This document shows, piece by piece, positions 45,833 to 54,912 of a stretch of 64,000 bases of DNA. The stretch comes from CAWCWN01 sp963799245. GTDB lineage: Bacteria > Chloroflexota > Ktedonobacteria > Ktedonobacterales > Ktedonobacteraceae. Under the pieces are notes generated by a model. The model was not told the origin of the DNA. It ran no database searches and was given only the letters and a program-made list of their open reading frames with translations. The first letter of the stretch is position 1. Every line of letters starts with the position of its first letter. Where the stretch lies: assembly GCA_963799245.1 (NCBI GenBank), contig CAWCWN010000004.1:863883-927882 (forward strand). The letters are read 5' to 3'. Both the position numbers and the translations under genes were made by a program.

Positions 45833-46456
45833 GCTCTTTCGGCTCTGTTGCAAAAACAGTAGTGATGAGGTAAAATCGACGTGATTTTGATGACCGAGAG
45901 GAACCCTTTCATGAACAACTGCAGCCCCTTCAAATGGCGCCATTTCGAAGCCGACATCATTCTGCTGTGTGTCCGCTGGTATCTTCGCTATTCGGCTCCG
46001 CTATCGCGACCTGGAGGAGATGATGGCCGAGCGCGGACTCTCGGTTGACCATACGACGATTTACCGGTGGGTGCAGCGGTATGTCCCCGAACTGGAGAAA
46101 CGATGCCGTCCACATCTCAAGGCCACCCATGACTCCTGGCGCGTTGATGAAACGTATGTGAAGGTGAAGAAGGTCTGGATGTACCTCTATCGCGCCGTGG
46201 ATTCTCAAGGCAACACACTGGAATTTCGGCTCAGTCCCACGCGCGATGCCGAAGCGGCCAAGCGCTTTTTCTCCAAAACGCTCGCCGCGCCTCATAGCAC
46301 CACTCCTCGGGTTATCACGGTGGATAAAAACGCAGCCTACCCCAAGGCCAAGAGCGAACTGCAAGCAGAAGGAGCCATGCCCGACTCCTGTGAACTGCGG
46401 CAGGTCAAGTACCTCAATAACATCGTCGAACAAGATCACCGCTTCATCAAACGACG

Positions 46457-48215
46457 TGTACGGCTTTGCGTCATCGTCACCGGCCCACTAGCAAGCTGAT
46501 CGTGACCAGCAAGCAGAAAAAAGATGAGCCTGCCAAACCGAGAGGCAAAAAGCTGCTGGGATCGTTCGTGTTCACCCCCTCGTGGAGGCAGCTGCTCTCG
46601 ATCTGTCGTTGGCAGCCACAGCTCTCCTGCCAGTGGAGCGTATGCACACCGGTCACCTCATGCAAGAGAACATCTGATCAACGAGCCATGCTTGCTGCTG
46701 CCTGCCTCCTGTTTGACTACGCCCACAACGAGCGCTGGTAAATGCTTCGATGGTGGAAGGTGTATCGTTGCACTTGGGAACGCGCCTCATGTTGCATCAT
46801 CTGGATATACGGCTCAAAAGGCATCTCGTCTGCTTCCAGCAGGCCCTTGATGGCCAGGCGGCTGATGGGCGTGGTCGCTTGCCAGACGGCAAAGCACCGC
46901 TCCGGTGCATCGACCACCAGCGCAACGGGCTGGCCGGCCAGCTTGCGCGAGAGGTAATAGGTCTGTAAATCGACCATGACGCAGCCATCGGAGCCGACGG
47001 AGCGGACAAAGGCCTGCTGATGAAAGTGCTGCAGCCAGCGGTTGGGCTGGACCGTCAGGGGCAGCGGGGGCAGTGTCGGCAGGACGGGGCAGGCTGCACG
47101 CGGGGGACGATTCCCGCAGGCGCGCCCTTGATGCGGGCGCTCCTCATTGTAGTGATGCAGAAATTGCTCGGTCACGCTGCGCACTTCCTCCAGCGTACTG
47201 GGATGGTGCACCAGCAGACATTCTTGCTTGTATGTGCGATGATATCTCTCAACGTAGGCATTTTTGTCTGGCCGATGCGCTGGACAGATGTTGGGGGCAA
47301 TGCCCAGGCTGATGAGAAAGCGCACCAGCGGGGAAGGGAAATCCCGCCCGCTACTACTGCCGACCGAAACCACGTATCATGATCGAAAGTGAACATGCGT
47401 GGCCGTCCATAGATGCGTAAGAACGCCAGGATCGCGATCCTCGTCCGTCTCCTCCCGAAAGGCATCGTGGGCCTGAGCAGAAAGCAAGATCGAGGTCCCG
47501 GCATCGACAAAGTTACAGACTTCCACCAGGTGTTGTCGTTTGCCTTCCCCACTGGGATCAGCTGGGACGGTCGTCGCATCTTTAAAGTCGACCTGCACTT
47601 CCTCCAGCGGGTCACGCGGCTCCACAGGCTGATGCTGGCGTGGCACGCGCGGCAGGATATAGCCGTGTTGGCGTAAGAGCTTCCACACGGTGCGACTCGA
47701 GCGAGGCACGGCGACGCCGAGTTCGTGCAGGTGGGGATACAGCTCGCAGGAAGTACACCAGCGTTTTGGGACCAGGGACCCGTTGCAAGTGCTCTGGCGG
47801 CTGTTCGCGCATCTCGCCCAGCCGTTGGATCACCGGCAGATCCCAGCGGTGATAGGGGGCATGATGAGCGCGGGAATGCGACAGGAGAACCTGCATATCA
47901 TCGCGAGGGGCCTGGTTCAGACGGATTTTCCATTTTTTGACCCAGCTCAGCGAGCGTCCAGTAGCCTGGGCGTACTGCGGATTGCTCCAGTAAGGATACT
48001 GACACATGAGACTGCGCAACAAGGCGCGATCGCGGATCCATTGGGATTCCATTGCATGAGAACCTCCTCAAAATCAGGAACAGCTTCACTGCCCAAGTCT
48101 ATCGTCTGTGTGTCCCAGCTGTAAAGCTCATCTTGAGGAGAGAAAAGAGACCATACTACTTGCTGGTCACGATGAGTTTGCGCCTGAGCCGGTGACGATG
48201 ACGCAAAGCCGTACA
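46457..48215. mobile_element. IS481-like element nested in IS6, 5-bp target duplication
   Basis: 1759 bp with perfect 28-bp inverted ends beginning TGTACGGCTTTGCGTCATCG. CGACG stands on both sides (46452-46456 and 48216-48220). TGT...ACA ends and the integrase-type gene fit the IS481 or IS3 group. Confidence 0.9.
46717..48052 (-). pseudogene. IS481-like transposase of the nested element, frameshifted
   Basis: Three pieces in different frames: N-terminal HTH with QYAQATGRSLSWVKKWKIRL (to about 47830), the linker and first Asp with DPLEEVQVDFKDATTVPADP (47377-47709), and the C-terminal core. The core has AYVERYHRTYKQECLLVHHP with the Glu, LTVQPNRWLQHFHQQ and a beta domain. At least two indels break it. 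The tips of the element are perfect, so the copy may have been moved in trans or decayed after insertion. Confidence 0.8.
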
Positions 48216-48448
48216 CGACGCGTCAAACCCGGACTGGGCTTCTTTTCTTTTGAGACCGCATGGAACACGTTACAAGGATATGAGGTCATGAACATGGTGA
48301 GGAAAGGGCAAATGCGTGGTGTGGAACAAGGAGACATCATGGGGCAGGTGGCGTTCATCTCCAGCCTGTTTGGAGTGGCAGCTTAAGCTGCACAGGAAGT
48401 GAGGCTTCATGCCCCTCGTGTTCCCCCGTGAGGTTTTGCAACACAACC

Positions 48449-49496
48449 TGTAAGCGAGCCCTGGACGATAGATCTCCTCAAGCAGGCTCTGGGCGTTCGC
48501 GATGAGGTCTGGTGTAAAGTCGGTCGGAAACAGCAGCGTTTTCGCTGCGCCCCTGGTATATTGCTCGGCCTCGGTGTCGAACGCATTGGTACTGATAAAC
48601 ATGTGCATGGAGGCCGCGACGGAGCCCTGGCGCCGTAATTTCTCGGTGGCGCGCGCCGCAAAATGGCAGACTGCATCTGACAGCTCTGCCTGGCTTGTGA
48701 TCACGTGGCCAAAGGAGCGCGAGACGAGGATGCCCTTCTTGGGTTTGGGATGGAGCTCTTAAGGAAAGCATGCTACGCCGCGCAGCTCAAGAGCGATGCG
48801 CTCTCCCACCACTCCCAATAACCTGCGAATATGGGAGAGCGACATATATTTGAGTACATCCGCGGTGAAAATCAGCTCCTGTTCGAGCCGATGTGCGAGG
48901 CGCTTGCCGATGCCCCAAATGTCATCCACCCCAAAGGTCGAGAGTATAGCATCGATCTCCTGCTCGGGCACATCGACCAGGCTGACCACATCCTGATAGC
49001 CAGGATCGCGCTTGGCCAGTTCCGCGGCGACTTTCGCTAGGATTTTGTTCGGCCCAATCCCAACCCGCACCGGAATACCCGTGATATCCAGCACGGTGGC
49101 TTGTATCTGCCGAGCCACCGCGAGTAACCTCGCAGCAGGGACGTGGGCCAGAGACATGAAGGCTTCATCAATGGAGTATTTTTCCAGCTGCCTGCCGTTG
49201 CGTTCCTCGGCAAACGCCGCAAGCACCTGCATGACGCGGTCGCTGGCGTCCTGATACAGCGTATAGTTAGAGCTGAAGGTCACGACCTTCTGCCGCCGAA
49301 TCAGGGCGCGGCACTGGAAATACGCCATGCCTCGCTGCAGTCTGCATTGCTTCGCTGCTGCGTTGGCTGCCACGATGTTGCCGTCATTATTAGACAGGAC
49401 GATCACGGGGCGCCCGTGGAGGGAGGCATCAAAGGCGGTTTCCACGCTGACATAAAAGGACGCGGCGTCAATAAGGGCAATGACGTGCCGGCTCAT
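48449..49496 (-). pseudogene. umuC: UmuC-type Y-family DNA polymerase, stop and 3' truncation
   Basis: Translesion polymerase of the SOS response. The ATG at 49496 overlaps the umuD stop (ATGA). Motifs: MSRHVIALIDAASFYVSVET, SNNDGNIVAANAAAK, catalytic KYSIDEAFMSL, VGIGPNKILAKVAAELAKRD and VDDIWGIGKRLAHRLEQ. After GVACFP there is an in-frame TAA at 48759. The same frame then continues with ELHPKPKKGILVSRSFGHVI and FISTNAFDTEAEQYTRGA until IS6 copy 2 cuts it at 48448. The catalytic core is whole; the little-finger end and C-terminus are lost, so activity is doubtful. Confidence 0.88.
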
Positions 49497-50317
49497 CTTG
49501 CCTGGCTCTTGTGTTGCTGCAGCAAGCGATCTTTGATCAGGCGATGCACGGGGTGAAGACAAAACATGACCACGCCCCAGACCTGAAAGCCTGCTTCCGT
49601 GGTGGCGGCGATCGGCGGGATCAGCGGGTGATCAGACAGCAGGAACGTGGTCTCCCGCGCTTGCAGCAGGCGTTTGACGACATAGCCACCCTGCAGGGAG
49701 GCGATGATAATGTCATGTTCGCGCGCGGCTTGCGTCCGTCTCACGACTAACACATCACCATCAAAAATATGGGCACCCTGCATGGACACGCCTTTGACCT
49801 GGGTACAATACGTCTCCGGTCGGTCAAGGCCAAGCAGATGGTTCAGGTCTATGACCCTGCGGGAGTGTAGGAGCGCCTGTTGGCGTGCGTCCTGATCGAT
49901 GGCATGAATACTGCCGAGGACGACTCCTTGAATTTGGAAATCGTCCTCGGCCTTGACCCGGATAGCAGGGTAGATGATCCCAACAAGAGGGGAATTGCCA
50001 GCATTGACCGGGAGGGGACTCGCAGGCAACAGAAAGGTGATGTCATGGTGAATGACCAGGCGGCGGATAAAGCGGCTGCCATTGACGGTGGCCACGACCA
50101 GATCGTTGGTCACGGCCTCTATGCTCGGAGAAATGACGAGGAGATCGTTGTGATCAATACCGGCGCTGGTCAGTGCCGAACCCGCCATCCGTTCGCAGAA
50201 GCTGCCTCCCTCGGCGATGCCCAATAACTGCTGGACATTGAGCCGGGGTTGACGGAATTCTTCAGCGGGGGAGGGAAAGCCAGCCGCAACGATCGCTGGT
50301 GCAGAGGAGAGTTCCAT
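49493..50317 (-). CDS. umuD: tandem UmuD-like S24 peptidase protein
   Basis: About 274 residues from the ATG at 50317, holding two UmuD units. Unit 1 has AAGFPSPAEEF with the Ala-Gly self-cleavage site, then LNVQQLLG, the serine in AGSALTSAGIDHNDLLVI, but RFIRRL where the catalytic lysine should be. Unit 2 has IDLNHLLG, the serine in KGVSMQGAHIFDGDVLVV and GGYVVKRLL with the lysine, but no cleavage sequence. One unit thus supplies the substrate site and the other the complete dyad. The frame is open upstream to 50938, so the start is uncertain. It overlaps umuC by four bases. Confidence 0.8.
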   Translation of the reverse strand: MELSSAPAIVAAGFPSPAEEFRQPRLNVQQLLGIAEGGSFCERMAGSALTSAGIDHNDLLVISPSIEAVTNDLVVATVNGSRFIRRLVIHHDITFLLPASPLPVNAGNSPLVGIIYPAIRVKAEDDFQIQGVVLGSIHAIDQDARQQALLHSRRVIDLNHLLGLDRPETYCTQVKGVSMQGAHIFDGDVLVVRRTQAAREHDIIIASLQGGYVVKRLLQARETTFLLSDHPLIPPIAATTEAGFQVWGVVMFCLHPVHRLIKDRLLQQHKSQAR

Positions 50318-50752
50318 TGCTCTGTGTTGGTGTGTTCTGCCGACCAACGTCGGGGTGAAACACACCACTCCTTTCCGTGTGAACGAACGCGCAGGCGACC
50401 ACTCCAGGTCGTGAAGCCAGCGAGGGAGCAGTCCTGGTGTGGTGAGTGCTGGGCCATTCACCACGCACCGCTTCTGCCTTGAGCGCATCCATATGATACA
50501 AAGGCACATAGATGAACAATAGAACGGGCGTTTGACACTGGGTGTAGCATGAGAGAGAGTGTGTGTGTGCATGAGGAACGAGCAGATCGTTGGCTGCGAG
50601 GCCACGTTCGATCGATTGTCGGAACGTGTTGGAAAGCTCGCGGCCATGTGCCCTGGGGGTCCATCCATACAGTATCTCCCCATCCCATGTACAACACCTT
50701 CACCCTGCAGAACGGATACGCGGTATCCGGTTGAGACAATACGAAGCATACT
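50318..50752. other. 435-bp leader before umuD
   Basis: It lies between the SOS promoter and the likely umuD start. It holds a palindrome GGATAC-GCG-GTATCC (50714-50728) and short reverse ORFs, none recognised. It could be a long untranslated leader, an unrecognised small gene, or an N-terminal extension of umuD. Confidence 0.4.
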
Positions 50753-50806
50753 AGAACGTCCGTTCTTCTTATAGAGAGTATACTCAAGAGCGAAAGAAGA
50801 TGTCAA
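50753..50806 (-). promoter_or_regulatory. SOS promoter with LexA-type operator
   Basis: Reading on the reverse strand: TTGACA (50801-50806), 18-bp spacer, TATACT (50777-50782), then 10 bases later AGAACGTCCGTTCT (50753-50766). This is GAAC-N4-GTTC, the core of the LexA box known from Gram-positive bacteria. Placement just after the -10 box fits repression. It would control umuDC. Confidence 0.75.
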
Positions 50807-51061
50807 TGATGTGTCAGGGCAAAGAAGGGAAATGAGTGAGAATTTCTTCTTTTCGCTCCGAAAAACGAGATAACGGCTTTCTGTCGAGCTGGAAGAGGGT
50901 GATTGCGTTCTGAAGAGAGACATATTCGCAGCGCACAAAGAACAGGTGGGTTTACTCTGTCGTGATCCAATGTATGGTTCACACCCTTCTTCTTTGAAGC
51001 GGAGCGATATGATCGTGTGTGCAATAGTGAAGAAACCGTCTACAAGTTAAGGAGTCTGAGT

Positions 51062-51511
51062 ATGGCCGGATCTGATCCACAACCTGAGACAAGCAGCGCA
51101 TACCATTCCCTCCACCTGACGCCGGAAGAGCTGAAGCAGTTGCCACCCGACAAGATGGTGCAAGCGTGCCTGGAGTATCGTCGTCTGCTGCAGATCTTGA
51201 CCGGCATGCTTGCCAGCCCTAACAAAGATCTCACCTTGCGGGCGGTCGCCATGGACCTCATCTATACGCAGGCCTTGAAGGAGGCATCTGGCCAACTTCC
51301 TGAGGAGAGAACGCCTGTGGTCTACGATATCAAGACGGTGAGCGAGCGATTAGGAATACCACCAGCGCAGATTCGCCGCGCCTATGACGAACTGGAGCAA
51401 GTGGGCGGTGTCCACATTGTCAAGCGGCAGATGCCTCGTAGACGAAGGAAACACGAGCAAGCAGATTTATGGAACTCCTCTCATGATGATCATCCGAGCG
51501 GGGTGGGCTGA
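51062..51511 (+). CDS. putative winged-helix DNA-binding protein
   Basis: 149 residues from the ATG at 51062, with AAGGAG nine bases upstream. The N-terminal half is helical (LTPEELKQLPPDKMVQACLE, YRRLLQILTGML). The C-terminal half has VVYDIKTVSERLGIPPAQIR, RAYDELEQVGGVHIVKRQMP, an HTH followed by a wing, and a basic tail RRRRK. It is transcribed away from the SOS operon. Target unknown. It resembles plasmid or phage type small regulators, by layout only. Confidence 0.55.
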   Translation: MAGSDPQPETSSAYHSLHLTPEELKQLPPDKMVQACLEYRRLLQILTGMLASPNKDLTLRAVAMDLIYTQALKEASGQLPEERTPVVYDIKTVSERLGIPPAQIRRAYDELEQVGGVHIVKRQMPRRRRKHEQADLWNSSHDDHPSGVG

Positions 51512-51784
51512 AGGAGGACATTCCTCTTGCTTCTCACAGAGACTATGTCAAGCGATCTCAACAGGCGCGTGGTAGTGGCTCATTTGACTCCTCAACCTCT
51601 GGCTCGTCCGCAAGAGGGAAGACATGGAAAGGTTCCCCAAAAAATGTCCAATGTGGTGAGCGGATGACGCTAGTAGCCAGGACAGCAGTGTGTTTCATTT
51701 CGAAACCTGGTCAAATGATCATTGACCCTGGTGGGCAATATTGTCTGGAATAAAAAGGGTGCTGCAAGCGGCTCTCTCGTGCTT
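51512..51784. other. spacer with one repeat arm
   Basis: 273 bp holding the repeat arm at 51659. No gene recognised. Confidence 0.35.
51659..51684 (-). repeat. single arm of the dispersed repeat
   Basis: Reverse strand TGTCCTGGCTAC, core TAGCGTC, ATCCG. The last three conserved bases are changed. Confidence 0.65.
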
Positions 51785-52915
51785 ATTGGCATAGAGCTAC
51801 GTAAGCTGCTACCAGCCGCAAAGTAACATGTTCCGCCTTTGGGCAGTGTCGGAACTCTTTCGGCAAAAAAAAGTGTCGCTTCTCGCCCATTTTTCTCGGG
51901 GATACAATAGAGCAAAAAGGATGAAGTTCCATTTCTAGCAGAAATGAGGAACTATAATGGCCTCAAAGTTTGGTACAGGGTGGCAGAAAATACAACAACA
52001 TCCAGTGAGATCGGCTATCATTCTTGGAGTAGGTTTGTTAGGGATTATACTGCTCGTAGCCTTTATCGGTGGATACTTTTTCCATTGGGACTGGACAGGT
52101 TTCAATAGTGGGACTAGTCAAATCACTATTACAAGAGGTACGCCTACAAGCACCTCCAAAGTAGACTACACGGCTATCGTGTCGCAACCATCAAAGTCTT
52201 TATGGGATTGGCTCAATCTTCTTGGCGTGCTCGCTATTCCGGCTGCGGTCGGTCTAGGAACGATATGGTTTACGAGGCAACAAGCCAAAGTGAGCGATGC
52301 AGAAAATAAGGATAATCAGCGTGAAACCGCATTACAAGCGTACATCGACAGAATGTCGGAACTCCTGCTTGAAAAACAGTTGCGTGACTCAGCAGAAAAT
52401 GAAGAGGTACGGAAGATAGCTCGTGTGCGGACGTTAACGGTACTCCATCGCTTAGACGAAGAGCGGAAGAGAAGTGTGCTTCTCTTCTTGTTTGATGCAG
52501 GTCTTATATATAAAGACAAGAACAACATTGTGAATTTGAGCGGAGCCGACTTGCGCGAAGTCGACCTGAGCCTTGCTGACCTGCGCGAAGTCGACCTGAG
52601 CTCCGCCAACCTGAGCGGAGCCTACATAGTCGGAGCCCACCTGAACGGAGCCGACCTGAGCGGAGCCGACCTGAGCTCCGCTGACCTGCGTGACGCTGAC
52701 CTGAGCAGAGCCAGCCTGAACGGAGCCGACCTGAGTGGATCAGACCTGAGCGGATACGACCTGAGCGGAGCCAACCTGAAAGGCGCTACTGGCATCACTA
52801 TTGAAGAACTAGAGAAGGTAGCCAAATCACTCAAAGGCGCAACCATGCCCGATGGGTCAAAACATCCCTGAGTCGAGCTACTTTGCGGCTGATGACAGCT
52901 TACGTAGCTCTACCC
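51785..52915. mobile_element. inverted-repeat cassette around the pentapeptide gene
   Basis: TAGAGCTACGTAAGCTG, a short variable part, then CAGCCGCAAAGTA stands at about 51787-51823. Its reverse complement stands at about 52878-52912. The similarity extends about 40 bp with few mismatches (outer end ATTGG). In both copies one frame reads VELRKLSSAAK or IELRKLLPAAK before a stop, as if the repeat were the end of a transposase gene. The right end abuts a truncated integrase. Confidence 0.6.
51957..52871 (+). CDS. membrane-anchored pentapeptide-repeat protein
   Basis: 304 residues. Two membrane segments (SAIILGVGLLGIILLVAFIG, and LLGVLAIPAAVGLGTIWF) are followed by a charged helical part (NKDNQRETALQAYIDRMSEL). 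The C-terminal 110 residues are pentapeptide repeats with A(D/N)LSx at every fifth position, forming a right-handed beta-helix. The layout is common in filamentous Chloroflexota and Cyanobacteria. Function unknown; the helix may bind a partner below the membrane. The DNA of the repeats is itself highly repetitive (GACCTGAGCGGAGCC). Intact. Confidence 0.85.
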   Translation: MASKFGTGWQKIQQHPVRSAIILGVGLLGIILLVAFIGGYFFHWDWTGFNSGTSQITITRGTPTSTSKVDYTAIVSQPSKSLWDWLNLLGVLAIPAAVGLGTIWFTRQQAKVSDAENKDNQRETALQAYIDRMSELLLEKQLRDSAENEEVRKIARVRTLTVLHRLDEERKRSVLLFLFDAGLIYKDKNNIVNLSGADLREVDLSLADLREVDLSSANLSGAYIVGAHLNGADLSGADLSSADLRDADLSRASLNGADLSGSDLSGYDLSGANLKGATGITIEELEKVAKSLKGATMPDGSKHP

Positions 52916-53483
52916 CAATGCAGGGCTGCGTGTTCAAGAGGTGTGTGACCTGCAGCTGCGTGATCTTGACCTGGCAGGGGAAACCATTACGATCCGGAGC
53001 GGCAAGGCAGGGAAAGCACGCCGCGTTCCCTGCCTTGCCGCACGTCTGCTGGGCCGCTATCTGGGGAGCGTTCGTTGCCCAATGGGCTGGCCTGCTCTTG
53101 GCAGTGACCAGGAACGGGGGAGGCTGTTGGTCGGGATCGATGTTACCAGGAAGGGGCAACCGACTACCCCAGGCATCACCCAGCGGGTCGCGCAACGAAC
53201 CGTGCACCAGCTAGGGCAACGTGCTGCGCACCACCTGCGTGCTGAAGCTCAACGTGAACGAGCTATCAAACGGAGCGAGGAGCTTGAGGACTTAGCGCAA
53301 CGACTAGAACGTGTGACTCCCCACATGCTGCGGCATAGCCTGGCTCGTCGGATGCTCGAGCATGGAGCACAGTTACCGGAAGTGCAACATATGCTGGGGC
53401 ATAGTCGGCTCTCGACCACTGGCATCTACCTCACCCCCAGTGAGGATGATCTTCGTTCAGCTCTTGGACGCGCTGGTGTGTAA
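52916..53483 (+). pseudogene. tyrosine recombinase, catalytic domain only
   Basis: The frame enters at GLRVQEVCDLQLRDLDLAGE (arginine box), continues through KAGKARRVPC and ends with HMLRHSLARRMLEHGAQLPE, VQHMLGHSRLSTTGIYLTPS. This gives R, K, HxxR, H and Tyr. The N-terminal DNA-binding half is missing; the cassette at 51785-52915 stands in its place. The first ATG in frame (52941) is internal to the domain, so no functional start remains. Confidence 0.75.
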
Positions 53484-53668
53484 GCGAAGGTGGTGGCGGC
53501 TTTCGTCTTGTTCGAGTACCCTGCTCGCAGTGGGAGCTCTCTCAATTCTTTAGCTGGTTGGTCCTTTCTCATTCAGCAATATTGCTATCTTGCCCCTGGT
53601 GTCACCAATGTATGTATTGGGCCTGGTAACGAGGAGGGGATGGTACCAGAAAAACCGCTGCATCTCGC

Positions 53669-53703
53669 TAGAGGCCTGTCAGGAATACACCGACAGGCCT
53701 CTA
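53669..53703. terminator. 12-bp stem hairpin
   Basis: TAGAGGCCTGTC pairs with GACAGGCCTCTA over an 11-base loop. No T-run follows, so termination is a guess. It lies between the integrase remnant and the next operon. The rest of 53484-53851 shows no gene. Confidence 0.45.
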
Positions 53704-53851
53704 TGGTTCTACCGCTCCTTGAGTTTGTCGTGCATGGTATCTTGTCAAGGGAAGGAGAGGAAGCGGGCAGATGACGGTGACCTTCCACGGTGCTCGAGCG
53801 GACAAGCACAAGCTTGCCCGGCGTTCTTCCAAACAAGAAGGAGATGAAATC

Positions 53852-53962
53852 ATGATCCTGGTACGTAGCGTCTTGCAGGCCAAATCCAACAAAGGGGAGG
53901 AACTGGTAGCCCTCCTCAAAGAGATTACACGCTTTTCACAGAAAGAAAGGACGAGAGAATGA
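53852..53962 (+). pseudogene. start of an antibiotic-biosynthesis-monooxygenase-like gene
   Basis: After AAGAAGGAGATG the frame from the ATG at 53852 reads ILVRSVLQAKSNKGEELVAL, LKEITRFSQKER and stops, overlapping the next start (ATGA). The beginning matches small dimeric alpha/beta-barrel proteins of about 100 residues. Here only the first strand and helix remain. An internal deletion is likely. Confidence 0.5.
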
Positions 53963-54912
53963 CACAACAAGAGAAGAGGACACAGCCAGAGCGTGCCGAG
54001 ACTACTCCTACAAGAATGGAGCAAACTATTCTTGTCACTGGGAGTACCAGTGGCTTTGGCCGTCTGATGGTTGAGACCCTGGCGCGTCAGGGATATATTG
54101 TTTTCGCGGGCATGCGTGCGGCAACAGGCAAGAATGCTCCTGCGGTAGAAGAACTACGTGCGCTCGCGGAACGAGAACGGCTTGCCTTGCTGATCGTCGA
54201 AATTGATGTCACGGATGACTCCTCGGTGGAGCGGGCCATTGCAGAGATTATCGAGACGACTGGTCGTCTTGATGTGGTGGTCAACAACGCCGGGGTGTCG
54301 TACAGTGGTCCACTGGAAGCATTCACCCTTGAACAAGTCCGCCAGCAATTCGAGACCAATGTCTTCAGCGTCTTGCGCGTGAACCGCGCGGTTCTGCCCC
54401 AGATGCGCAAGCAAGGCAGTGGTTTGTTGCTGCAAATCGGCTCCATTGCTGGACGGCTGGCCATGCCATATCTCGGCCTCTATGGAGCGACGAAATTTAC
54501 CCTGGAAGGACTCACCGAGTCGTATCGCTATGAACTTGCGCCCTTTGGCATCGACGTCGCCATTATTGAGCCTGGGACCTTTCCGACCACCATTTCTGCC
54601 AACCACCAGGTCGCGGCAGACACTGAGCGTTTTGCCCTCTATCAGACTGCTATGAATGCGTTTATGACGGCGTTTTACGCCGAGAACCGATCCGCGACCC
54701 CTCCCGATCCCCAGCAGGTGGCCGACGCCGTGGCACGCCTGATCGCCCAACCAGCAGGAGAGCGGCCATTGCGCACGGTTGTGGCGACCGTTGCATGGCG
54801 CCAGGCTCCTCAGGCGTTGAATGAGGCTGCCACGCAGGCAACCCGATCCCTTTTCGAGACACTCGATTTCCCCCTGGCGACACTCGCACCAAAGGGGGAG
54901 GAGGAGCTATGA
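53959..54912 (+). CDS. SDR-family oxidoreductase (classical)
   Basis: 317 residues. After a 20-residue hydrophilic lead comes ILVTGSTSGFGRLMVETLAR (cofactor site), DVTDDSS, VVNNAGVSYSGPLEAF, catalytic Ser in LQIGSIAGRLAMPY, Tyr-x3-Lys in GLYGATKFTLEGLTES and the late EPGTFPT. This subgroup acts on steroids, retinoids or short alcohols in other bacteria; the substrate here is unknown. It overlaps both neighbours by four bases, so the three genes form one coupled operon. Confidence 0.88.
   Translation: MTQQEKRTQPERAETTPTRMEQTILVTGSTSGFGRLMVETLARQGYIVFAGMRAATGKNAPAVEELRALAERERLALLIVEIDVTDDSSVERAIAEIIETTGRLDVVVNNAGVSYSGPLEAFTLEQVRQQFETNVFSVLRVNRAVLPQMRKQGSGLLLQIGSIAGRLAMPYLGLYGATKFTLEGLTESYRYELAPFGIDVAIIEPGTFPTTISANHQVAADTERFALYQTAMNAFMTAFYAENRSATPPDPQQVADAVARLIAQPAGERPLRTVVATVAWRQAPQALNEAATQATRSLFETLDFPLATLAPKGEEEL

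Larger units (their letters stand above)
45911..48386 (+). pseudogene. IS6-family transposase split by a nested IS
   Basis: The ATG at 45911 gives FKWRHFEADIILLCVRWYLR, then an indel near 45990 shifts to LRYRDLEEMMAERGLSVDHT. The DDE parts DSWRVDETYVKVKKVW, VITVDKNAAYPKA and NNIVEQDHRFIKRR follow up to 46456. The frame resumes after the nested element at 48221 with VKPGLGFFSFETAWNTLQGY and ends at 48386. The joint is exact once the insert and one CGACG copy are removed. Confidence 0.88.
45841..48448. mobile_element. IS6-family insertion sequence, copy 2, with nested element
   Basis: The ends GGCTCTGTTGCAAAAAC at 45841 and, inward from 48448, GGTTGTGTTGCAAAACC match copy 1. Without the nested element it is about 845 bp, the same as copy 1. 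Its right end cuts the umuC gene. Confidence 0.85.

Noticed and set aside
50262..50787. Reverse ORFs in the umuD leader as an extra SOS gene
   Set aside because: Three overlapping frames are open, none with a family match or good ribosome site; left as a leader.
52540..52790. Tandem DNA repeat as a possible CRISPR-like array
   Set aside because: The periodicity is explained by pentapeptide codons (15-bp units) in an intact coding frame.
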